A DNA stretch of 11,639 nucleotides, taken from Bacillota bacterium. GTDB lineage: Bacteria > Bacillota > GCA-003054495 > Carboxydocellales > JAJZTU01. Numbering within the stretch: the stretch's first letter is position 1; every line of letters starts with the position of its first letter. The DNA is taken from contig JAJZTU010000085.1 in the NCBI GenBank assembly GCA_021848765.1, positions 1 through 11,639 of the forward strand, written 5' to 3'. The translations under genes were made by a program, and so were the position numbers. Below are positions 7,272 through 11,639 of the stretch, piece after piece. The notes under the pieces were generated by a model, which ran no database searches, was not told where the DNA came from, and was given only the letters and a program-made list of their open reading frames with translations.

Positions 7272-7300
7272 ATTTTAACAGCACAACCAGTTATTTTCAA
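7272..7300 (-). promoter_or_regulatory. Sigma-A promoter of the PHA operon
   Basis: On the minus strand, TTGAAA (plus 7295-7300) and TAAAAT (plus 7272-7277) are separated by exactly 17 bp, each with five of six consensus bases. Transcription would start near 7265 and give a leader of about 130 nt before phaR. A CTGTT-N9-AACAG dyad (7263-7281) overlaps the -10, a sensible place for a repressor. Confidence 0.72.
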
Positions 7301-7344
7301 CCCATTTTTTGTTAAAAAAAATTAACCGGAACTTTTGCAGGAAT

Positions 7345-7360
7345 TGGTGCCTATTATGCA
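7345..7360 (+). promoter_or_regulatory. Candidate sigma-54 promoter for the divergent fabG-like gene
   Basis: TGGTGCCTATTATGCA has the invariant GG and GC at 10-bp separation and fits TGGCACG-N4-TTGCW with mismatches. It is upstream of the gene at 7428 on its strand, with about 55 bp of leader after the expected start. No good sigma-A promoter was seen on this side. Sigma-54 control of acyl-CoA genes is common in related anaerobes, but no activator gene or clear upstream binding site is present. Confidence 0.38.
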
Positions 7361-7427
7361 TAAGGATATTTAGCAAGCCAATTCAGAGAGAGAATTAGAA
7401 GACCAGTACATGAAGGAGGGGATTGTA

Positions 7428-8168
7428 GTGAGATTACGGAATAAGGTGGCCGTTATTACCGGAGGGGCCAGGGGTATTGGAAAGGAGACCGCCCTGGTTT
7501 TTGCCCGGGAAGGGGCAAAGGTAGTCATCTGCGACACCAATGAACAGGTGGGCCAAAAATCTCTGAAGGAGCTTTCCGCCATCAATCCTGAAGCGATGTT
7601 CTTTCCTGTTGATGTCACTGACCGTGCTCAGGTAGAAACCATGGTAAACAGTGTGGTGGCCAGGTTTGGACGTATTGATATCTTAATCAACAATGCCGGC
7701 ATCACTCAGGATGCCCTGCTCCACAAAATGACCGAAGAACAGTGGGATAAGGTAATCGCAGTTAACCTGAAAGGTGTGTTTAACTGCACCCAGGCTGTGC
7801 TTCCCAGCATGGCCAAACTGCAGAAGGGCAAGATTGTCAATGCCGCTTCCGTGGTAGGAATCTATGGCAATATAGGTCAAACCAATTATGTAGCCGCTAA
7901 ATCGGGCCTTATCGGTATGACTAAAGGCTGGGCCAAAGAGCTGGGCAGGAAAGGAATCAACGTCAATGCAGTAGCTCCGGGCTTTATCGTCACAGAGATG
8001 ACCAGCACAGTTCCCCAGAAGGTGCTGGACCTCATGGCTGAGAAGACTCCCTTGGGCAGGTTGGGCCAACCCGGGGATGTCGCTAATGCCTACCTGTTCC
8101 TGGCCTCAGATGAGTCTGACTATGTGAACGGCGTAGTCCTTCCGGTAGATGGTGGCCTGGTAGTTTAA
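7428..8168 (+). CDS. fabG: FabG/PhaB-like short-chain reductase (246 aa)
   Basis: NAD(P)-dependent SDR acting on 3-oxoacyl-ACP or 3-oxoacyl-CoA. TGGARGIG at residues 11-18, NNAG at 88-91, tetrad Asn113-Ser141-Tyr154-Lys158, and a C-terminal GVVLPVDGGLVV. The GTG at 7428 is the likely start: AAGGAGGGG (7413-7421) is seven bases upstream of it and overlaps the alternative ATG at 7410, which has no ribosome site of its own. It is a clear paralogue of the PhaB at 5861 but is divergently transcribed. The Asp after beta-2 (VVICDTNE) suggests NAD(H) preference. It might be a second acetoacetyl-CoA reductase or a 3-hydroxyacyl-CoA dehydrogenase; a purely fatty-acid-synthesis role is less likely since no fab genes are nearby. 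Confidence 0.88.
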   Translation: MRLRNKVAVITGGARGIGKETALVFAREGAKVVICDTNEQVGQKSLKELSAINPEAMFFPVDVTDRAQVETMVNSVVARFGRIDILINNAGITQDALLHKMTEEQWDKVIAVNLKGVFNCTQAVLPSMAKLQKGKIVNAASVVGIYGNIGQTNYVAAKSGLIGMTKGWAKELGRKGINVNAVAPGFIVTEMTSTVPQKVLDLMAEKTPLGRLGQPGDVANAYLFLASDESDYVNGVVLPVDGGLVV

Positions 8169-8198
8169 CCCGGACTTTGCCTAATAGATGACCTCGGC

Positions 8199-8219
8199 CC
8201 TCGTCACAGTTTAACGAGG
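8199..8219 (+). terminator. Weak hairpin after the fabG-like gene
   Basis: CCTCGT (8199-8204) pairs with ACGAGG (8214-8219) around a 9-nt loop, 30 bp after the stop. There is no U-tract, so it is only a possible terminator or mRNA 3' end. Confidence 0.3.
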
Positions 8220-8220
8220 A

Positions 8221-8340
8221 CCTGATATTTGTAGGAATTACCCGTATGCGTTATTTGTAGAAAATTACTTGTTGAAATTACGGTAAAACGCCGATTGTAG
8301 AATTTTGCCTGTGTGGAAATTAAAGTCCCGGAAATTTCCA
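8221..8340. repeat. Degenerate AT-rich repeats left of the foldback module
   Basis: No gene is seen here. The motif TTGTAG occurs at 8229, 8255 and 8295, and AATTAC at 8236, 8263 and 8276, with related GAAATTA at 8315. Spacings are roughly multiples of 13-14 bp. Phrases such as TATTTGTAGG resemble TATTTGTACGG in the 34-bp array at 8631-8967, so this may be a decayed part of the same array. Confidence 0.4.
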
Positions 8341-8385
8341 TCCAGTTTTTAATTTGGGGTCGCGGGGGATTCATTGCTTGCTGCC

Positions 8386-8604
8386 GGTCGGTACCTAACC
8401 CGGTGTGGGCGGCTCTTAGCCCCGTACCAAGTAGCTCTAAGGCTCGGAGAGCTAATAGAATCCCCCAACCTCACTGATGGGTCGTCCGTGACCCCAGTGA
8501 GGTTGCCGCCGTCCGTGGCGGCAAGGGGGATTCTATTGCTCTCCTGCGCCAAGAGCTACTACGGTCCGGAGCCATGAGCGCCCACACCGGGTCAGGTACC
8601 GACC
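8386..8604 (+). repeat. 219-bp foldback element, copy 1 (three-way-junction fold)
   Basis: The left arm (8386-8466) and the reverse complement of the right arm (8523-8604) match over about 81 bp, by eye roughly 85% with small bulges. The element begins GGTCGGTACC and ends GGTACCGACC. The arms enclose two hairpins. Hairpin 1 (8467-8504) has a 10-bp stem AACCTCACTG/CAGTGAGGTT, a 2-nt bulge, and GGGTC/GACCC around loop GTCCGT. Hairpin 2 (8505-8522) is GCCGCC-GTCCGT-GGCGGC. There is no ORF with a ribosome site. Could be a structured RNA, a MITE-like element or a DNA hairpin substrate. Confidence 0.93.
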
Positions 8605-8630
8605 TGGGTAAAGTGTTCAGTAGTATTGCT

Positions 8631-8967
8631 TTCCTCCGTTGCCCCATGGAAAAGTGGACTGGGCTTCCTCCGTTGCCCCATGGAAAATTGGGCTGGGCTT
8701 CCCCCGTTGCGTCATAAGCAAATTGGACTGGCTTAATCCCGGTTCCTTAAGCCCAGGAAGTAATCTTAGGCAGGGCGGGCATGTGTACGATAGTTCCTTA
8801 GGCAGGGCAGGCTTTATATACAGTAGTTCCCTTGGGTAGTTCAGGCTATTTTTACGGTAGTTCCCTTTGGCAGATCAGGCTATTTGTACGGTGGTTCCCT
8901 TGTGCAGTTCAGGGTAGATTTACAGCAGTTCCCTTGGGCCGCTAACCACTGCAGCAGATAAAATTTA
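8631..8967 (+). repeat. Ten-unit degenerate tandem array in 32-34 bp register
   Basis: Units start at 8631, 8665, 8699, 8733, 8766, 8798, 8832, 8866, 8900 and 8934, so the period is 34, with 33 and 32 bp at the fourth and fifth. The first three units are close to each other (TTCCTCCGTTGCCCCATGG...); units 5-9 form a second type (TTxGGCAGxTCAGGCTATTT...GTAGTTCCC). The last unit ends about 6 bp before foldback copy 2. There are no unique spacers, so this is not CRISPR. No coding sequence is supported. Confidence 0.8.
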
Positions 8968-8973
8968 GGGTCA

Positions 8974-9192
8974 GGTTGGTTACCTGTCCCGGTATAGGCG
9001 CTCATGGCGGAGTACTTTAGTAGCTCTTAGCGCAGGTGTGCAATAAAATTGACCTTGCCGCCACGGACGGCGGCAACCCCGCTGGGGTCACGGACGACCC
9101 ATCAGCGGGGTTGGTCAATTTTATTAGCACACCAAGCTTTAGAGCTACTAAGTACGGAGCTAAGAGCGCCTATACCGGGCAGGTAATCGACC
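8974..9192 (-). repeat. 219-bp foldback element, copy 2 (opposite orientation)
   Basis: Same design as copy 1 read on the minus strand. The arms 8974-9056 and 9113-9192 are complementary with small bulges. Hairpin 2 is 9057-9074 and hairpin 1 is 9075-9112; both have GTCCGT loops on the minus strand. The 56-nt hairpin core is nearly identical to copy 1, while the arms differ by paired changes. Examples are GTGTGGGCG/CGCCCACAC in copy 1 against GTATAGGCG/CGCCTATAC here, and GAGAGC/GCTCTC against GTGTGC/GCACAC. Equal length and preserved pairing mark both as members of one family. Confidence 0.93.
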
Positions 9193-9208
9193 GGTCGTAA
9201 TAAATTCG

Positions 9209-9256
9209 GCCGGGGAAAGTAATCCTAATGCAAGTTAGGCTACAAAAAACCCCGGC
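9209..9256. repeat. Nested hairpin beside foldback copy 2
   Basis: GCCGGGG (9209-9215) pairs with CCCCGGC (9250-9256), enclosing a second hairpin CCTAA (9224-9228) with TTAGG (9235-9239). It lies 16 bp outside foldback 2 and is not a copy of it. It may be a separate RNA structure or an additional recognition part of the module. Confidence 0.55.
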
Positions 9257-9273
9257 AAAAACAACGCAAAGAA

Positions 9274-9302
9274 AAAAGAAGCCCAAACTCCGGGCTTCTT
9301 TT
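9274..9302 (-). terminator. Bidirectional intrinsic terminator
   Basis: An 11-bp stem AAAAGAAGCCC (9274-9284) / GGGCTTCTTTT (9292-9302) has a 7-nt loop. It lies 19 bp after the stop of the 131-aa gene. The A-run and T-run on the two sides let it work in both directions. Confidence 0.88.
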
Positions 9303-9321
9303 CATGCTGCTCTGAGGCAGT

Positions 9322-9717
9322 TTAATGTAGATATTTAGAACAGATTACCTCAATTTCTTTAATCTCTAAACGCAGTCTATCGTAGTCCATGTTAAGGTCC
9401 AGGTCACCGACGGTTAAAATCAACTTTTTATCTTCCTCAAAGTCCATCAAAAATCTGGTTATCATAGGTACAGTCCGCAGTCTTTTATCTTGAAAATTCC
9501 CCGGGTCCCGTTTGTCTTCGACGATAATTCCCACTGCACCGGAAGGTTGGATTTCAAAGCATACCCTGAGATTGTCCGGACCGATTTCCGACAGCAGAGA
9601 TGCAAAACCATGCACAACTTCTTCCCGCTCAGCTAAAAACGCGATTGTCAGTTCATCCGGGGTATCCAGTCTTCCGAAAAAGTAACCTACAGCACCACCT
9701 GCTTGTTCGTAAGCCAT
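9322..9717 (-). CDS. Unrecognised soluble acidic protein (131 aa)
   Basis: Start ATG 9717-9715 has AAGGAGGGG seven bases upstream, and an intrinsic terminator follows the stop, so this is a real gene. The product has no signal peptide or membrane segment. It is acidic and appears alpha/beta, with strands such as LRVCFEIQPSGAVGIIVED and KLILTVGDLDLN and a central RLRTVPMITRFLMDFEED. Two Cys residues are present without metal-binding spacing. I do not recognise the family and assign no function. Its ribosome site overlaps the stop codon of the short upstream ORF (9731), so the two were once translated as a coupled pair. Confidence 0.8.
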   Translation of the reverse strand: MAYEQAGGAVGYFFGRLDTPDELTIAFLAEREEVVHGFASLLSEIGPDNLRVCFEIQPSGAVGIIVEDKRDPGNFQDKRLRTVPMITRFLMDFEEDKKLILTVGDLDLNMDYDRLRLEIKEIEVICSKYLH

Positions 9718-9730
9718 AATCTTCCCCTCC

Positions 9731-9934
9731 TTAACAGTTTAGTTTCCTTACGATACTGAAGGCACTGAAACCGTGGGGCAAGTCTAATGGTCCTATTTCA
9801 TCAAGTTCAACAGGCGGGCAGAAAATCCTGCCTGGATTAGTATCCCGACACAAATAATCTAGTGCTGTTTTAACACAACACGGCAAGAATTCTCCCGCCT
9901 CTAAAAGAAGTGAAGGCGGGGGATGAATTGCCAT
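9731..9934 (-). pseudogene. Short ORF, probably the 3' remnant of a gene cut by the IS left end
   Basis: The frame ends with a TAA that overlaps the AAGGAGGGG ribosome site of the 131-aa gene, the usual sign of a real upstream operon partner. The C-terminal half looks protein-like and Cys-containing (LPCCVKTALDYLCRD ... FCPPVELDEIGPLDLPHGF). The N-terminal codons, however, run through the IS left-end hairpin (9891-9923), and the possible ATG at 9934 has no good ribosome site. I infer that the original 5' part was lost when the IS arrived or when the junction rearranged. It could instead be an intact 67-aa gene. Family not recognised. Confidence 0.4.
9891..9923 (+). repeat. IS left-end subterminal hairpin
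   Basis: TCTCCCGCCT (9891-9900) pairs with AGGCGGGGGA (9914-9923), ten pairs with one G-T wobble, around a 13-nt loop. It is followed by TGAATTG. Stem, 13-nt loop and the GGGGGAT exit match the right-end hairpin, as expected for single-strand recognition by TnpA. Confidence 0.82.
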
Positions 9935-9940
9935 TTTTTG

Positions 9941-9969
9941 TTGTTTCCCGAACTTATATTTGGTATAAT
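9941..9969 (+). promoter_or_regulatory. tnpB promoter
   Basis: A perfect TATAAT (9964-9969) is preceded by TGG (extended -10). TTGTTT (9941-9946) lies 17 bp upstream as a weak -35. Transcription would start about 25 bp before the GTG of tnpB. Confidence 0.72.
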
Positions 9970-10001
9970 AAGAGTATAGAGTTACCAAAGGTGGTGAACT
10001 T

Positions 10002-11105
10002 GTGCAGACTACCTACTCATTCAGAATATATCCCTCCAAAGAGCAGGAAGGCTTGATGAACCAAACCATCGAGCGGTGCCGTCAACTATATAATGCCGCC
10101 TTGGAGCAACGCCAAATAGGGTGGAAGTTGAGACGTAAATCCATTACCTACTCAGTTCAACAGAATGAACTTCCAGCACTAAAGCAAGCACTCCCCGAGT
10201 TCAAAAACATCCAGTCTCAGGTTCTCCAGGATGTACTGCGTCGTTTGGATACCGCCTTCCAAAACTTTTTTGAAGGCAGGGCCAGGTATCCCAGGTTCAA
10301 AGGGAAGGACCACTATAACTCATTCACCTACCCCCAGGTGGATGTGGTAAAGAAAACTTTTGCCAAGATCGAACAAGGCTTGTTATATCTTTCCAAGATT
10401 GGTTTTGTGAAAATCAATACCCATCGGAAGTTTGATCCAACCCAGGTGAGCAGGATAAATATAAAACGGAAGTCGGATGGTTGGTATGCCAACCTCACTT
10501 GTGAAGCAGATTTATCTATTGTAGTTAACCCTACTACTCAAAAAGAGATAGGCATCGACATGGGCCTCAATTCCTTTATTGCCACCTCAGAGGGTGAGTT
10601 GATCGCCAATCCCCGGTATCTCCGCAAGACGGAGAAGTATCTGAAGAGGATGCAACGCCAACTCTCACGAAAACAGAAGGGTTCTAAAAATCGCCGGAAG
10701 GCTAAGGGGAAACTGGCCAAAAAACACCTGAAGGTTGCTAACCAACGAAAAGATTTTCACCATAAACTATCCAATCACCTGATTAAAGAGCAGGACCTTA
10801 TTGCAGCAGAGGATCTGGCCGTAAAAAACATGGCTCGCAACCACCGGCTGGCCAAGAGTATAGCTGACGCCGGCTGGTCGCAGTTCCTAAGATATCTTGA
10901 ATATAAAGCTCTAAAGTACGGTAAGCGCTTTGTCAAAGTGCCTCCCCACGGCACTTCGCAGACCTGTATTTGTGGAGCCGGCGTCCCGAAAACCTTGGCC
11001 GACCGGGTTCATTATTGTCCAGAGTGTGGATTGACCGGCAACCGGGATATTGTATCAGCCAAAGTAATTCTAAAAAGAGCACAGGAGTTAGCAGCGGTAG
11101 CCTAA
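10002..11105 (+). CDS. tnpB: TnpB, RNA-guided RuvC nuclease of the IS605 family (367 aa)
   Basis: RNA-guided DNA endonuclease, the ancestor type of Cas12, which favours retention of its IS after excision. The start is GTG 10002, with AGGTGGTG upstream. The N-terminal helix-turn-helix/WED part begins MQTTYSFRIYPSKEQE. The RuvC residues are all present: Asp186 (GIDMGLNSF), Glu270 (IAAEDLAVKNM) and Asp349 (GNRDIVSAKVIL). Zinc-finger cysteines are C322, C324, C339 and C342 (TCICGAG ... YCPECG); the CxC first pair is a variant common in this branch. Length is normal and there is no frameshift, so the protein looks active. It is the only protein gene in the element. Confidence 0.96.
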   Translation: MQTTYSFRIYPSKEQEGLMNQTIERCRQLYNAALEQRQIGWKLRRKSITYSVQQNELPALKQALPEFKNIQSQVLQDVLRRLDTAFQNFFEGRARYPRFKGKDHYNSFTYPQVDVVKKTFAKIEQGLLYLSKIGFVKINTHRKFDPTQVSRINIKRKSDGWYANLTCEADLSIVVNPTTQKEIGIDMGLNSFIATSEGELIANPRYLRKTEKYLKRMQRQLSRKQKGSKNRRKAKGKLAKKHLKVANQRKDFHHKLSNHLIKEQDLIAAEDLAVKNMARNHRLAKSIADAGWSQFLRYLEYKALKYGKRFVKVPPHGTSQTCICGAGVPKTLADRVHYCPECGLTGNRDIVSAKVILKRAQELAAVA

Positions 11106-11268
11106 CTTATCAAATAACTTCACCGTAGGGAGGGAATGCCCCGAACGGGATAGGTGTCTACCTATCGAACGCTTGTGGAGACTGTGTAAGACTCTACTAT
11201 CGTAGAGCAGTAGTCGCTGAAGCAAGAAGCCCCCACCTCCTAGCGAAGCGTAGGTGGGGGATCATTCA
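11106..11268 (+). ncRNA. Probable omega-RNA (reRNA) of TnpB
   Basis: The region from the tnpB stop to the right end is non-coding and strongly folded. It contains GATAGGT/ACCTATC (11149-11155, 11160-11166), CTCTAC/GTAGAG (11192-11197, 11202-11207) and the right-end hairpin (11230-11260). The phrase GCCCCGAACGGG (11138-11149) is typical of such scaffolds. In this family the RNA is made from the 3' end of the tnpB transcript, so its 5' end may lie inside tnpB, and the guide is the roughly 16-20 nt just beyond the right end. Here that guide would be fadD sequence starting at 11269. Confidence 0.65.
11230..11260 (+). repeat. IS right-end hairpin
   Basis: CCCCCACCT (11230-11238) pairs perfectly with AGGTGGGGG (11252-11260) around a 13-nt loop, followed by ATCATTCA. 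Loop length and exit sequence parallel the left-end hairpin. Confidence 0.85.
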
Positions 11269-11639
11269 CCCCCATTAACTTCCGCCTTTCCGGCGGGGAA
11301 CTGGCCTTCATTCTTAATGATGCCGGTTCCAGGATCCTGCTGTTTGAAGCTGCGGTAGCTGAACAGGTGGATGTGGCCAGGAAGGAACTGCAGACCGTTG
11401 AAAAGTTTCTATATGTGGACACCAACCCACCTGAATATGCCCAGTGTTTTTATGAATTCTTTGCCGGACAGCCGGAAGACCGGCCTCAGGTGGATGTTCA
11501 GGAAAATGACCGCTATATCATTATGTACACCAGTGGGACTACCGGTAAGCCCAAGGGGGTAATCCACAGGCACCGGGACATGCTGGAGCACAATATGGCT
11601 ATGATTGCTGACCAGAAGCTGACCTACCGTGACCGGGGG
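11268..11639 (+). pseudogene. fadD: Acyl-CoA synthetase (AMP-binding) fragment, 5' end missing at the IS
   Basis: An open frame of 124 codons to the right edge encodes the middle part of an ANL-family acyl-CoA ligase, which activates fatty acids to acyl-CoA with ATP. It starts inside the conserved PINFRLSGGELAFILND block, normally about 70-90 residues into such proteins. It then reaches the P-loop-like signature YTSGTTGKPKGV (codons from about 11526) and IHRHRDM. There is no start codon or ribosome site: reading upstream in frame meets a TAG inside the IS right-end hairpin. The missing N-terminus is not found on the left side of the IS. The gene symbol is only indicative: medium/long-chain or other acyl ligases share these motifs. 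The 3' part lies outside the window. Confidence 0.85.

Larger units (their letters stand above)
9874..11268 (+). mobile_element. TnpB-only IS200/IS605-family (IS1341-type) insertion sequence
   Basis: About 1.4 kb: left-end hairpin, promoter, tnpB, a structured 3' segment and a right-end hairpin. There is no tnpA (Y1 transposase), so movement would depend on TnpA in trans. The right end probably stops at TTCA (11265-11268) by analogy with related elements. The left edge is uncertain; TTTAA at 9869-9873 is a plausible target/TAM, which would put the edge at about 9874. There are no terminal inverted repeats or target duplication, as expected for this family. Confidence 0.78.

Noticed and set aside
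7410..7427. ATG at 7410 as start of the fabG-like gene
   Set aside because: The AAGGAGGGG ribosome site lies downstream of this ATG and serves the GTG at 7428.
8349..8839. Short open frames inside the foldback and array
   Set aside because: They lie in palindromic and repeat DNA on both strands, lack ribosome sites and do not resemble proteins.
8631..8967. CRISPR array
   Set aside because: Units abut with no unique spacers, repeats are degenerate, and no cas gene is near.
8386..9192. Group II intron, retron or integron attC sites
   Set aside because: There is no reverse transcriptase or integrase, no domain V-like hairpin, and I could not find the paired R'/R'' core motifs of attC.
9720..9880. 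Missing 5' part of the acyl-CoA synthetase left of the IS
   Set aside because: The plus-strand frames I read there hold stops and no ANL-family motifs; the minus frame fits the local operon instead.

Overview
The window looks like chromosomal DNA from an anaerobic, spore-forming Firmicute, most likely a clostridial lineage such as the Peptococcaceae (Desulfotomaculum/Pelotomaculum relatives). The reasons are a SleB-type spore-cortex hydrolase with LysM, strong AGGAGG-type ribosome sites with frequent GTG starts, a tungsten aldehyde:ferredoxin oxidoreductase with a 2x[4Fe-4S] ferredoxin partner, and a phaR-phaB-phaC order like the Bacillus class IV polyhydroxyalkanoate (PHA) synthase operon. 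The taxon is inferred from gene content, not from a marker gene.

Layout. 1-517 (-): truncated sleB-like gene. 776-1352 (+): two small unrecognised proteins, the second with paired Cys motifs; a possible sporulation-type promoter lies before the first. 1409-2140 (-): secreted basic protein with a DUF5666-like core and a lysine/glutamine repeat tail. 2312-4516 (-): ferredoxin then AOR, a two-gene redox operon. 4595-7300 (-): PHA operon, promoter - phaR-like - phaB - phaC - terminator, with an unusual array of 15-bp Shine-Dalgarno-bearing units in the phaB-phaC gap and paired repeats in the phaR-phaB gap. 7428-8168 (+): a second FabG-like reductase, divergent from the PHA operon and possibly driven by sigma-54. 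8169-9310: about 1.1 kb without genes but full of structure. 9322-9934 (-): an unknown 131-aa protein preceded by a short, probably truncated ORF. About 9874-11268 (+): a TnpB-only IS200/IS605-family (IS1341-type) element with end hairpins and a probable omega-RNA/reRNA. 11268-11639 (+): an acyl-CoA synthetase fragment whose 5' end is missing at the IS right end.

The most unusual part is 8386-9192. Two foldback elements, each exactly 219 bp by my boundaries, lie in opposite orientation. Each has roughly 81-bp complementary arms around two hairpins, and all four hairpins carry the same GTCCGT loop. The two copies differ in the arms, but the differences are mostly paired (compensatory), so the fold is kept while the sequence drifts. 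Between them runs a degenerate tandem array in 32-34 bp register. No protein explains this module; it could be a structured RNA, a MITE-like or composite non-autonomous element, or a DNA-hairpin substrate.

Functionally the left and middle parts fit carbon and redox storage: PhaB makes (R)-3-hydroxybutyryl-CoA, PhaC with the PhaR-like subunit polymerises it, and AOR/ferredoxin interconverts aldehydes and acids. The right part is mobile: the flanks of the IS do not belong to one another, which suggests a rearrangement at this copy.
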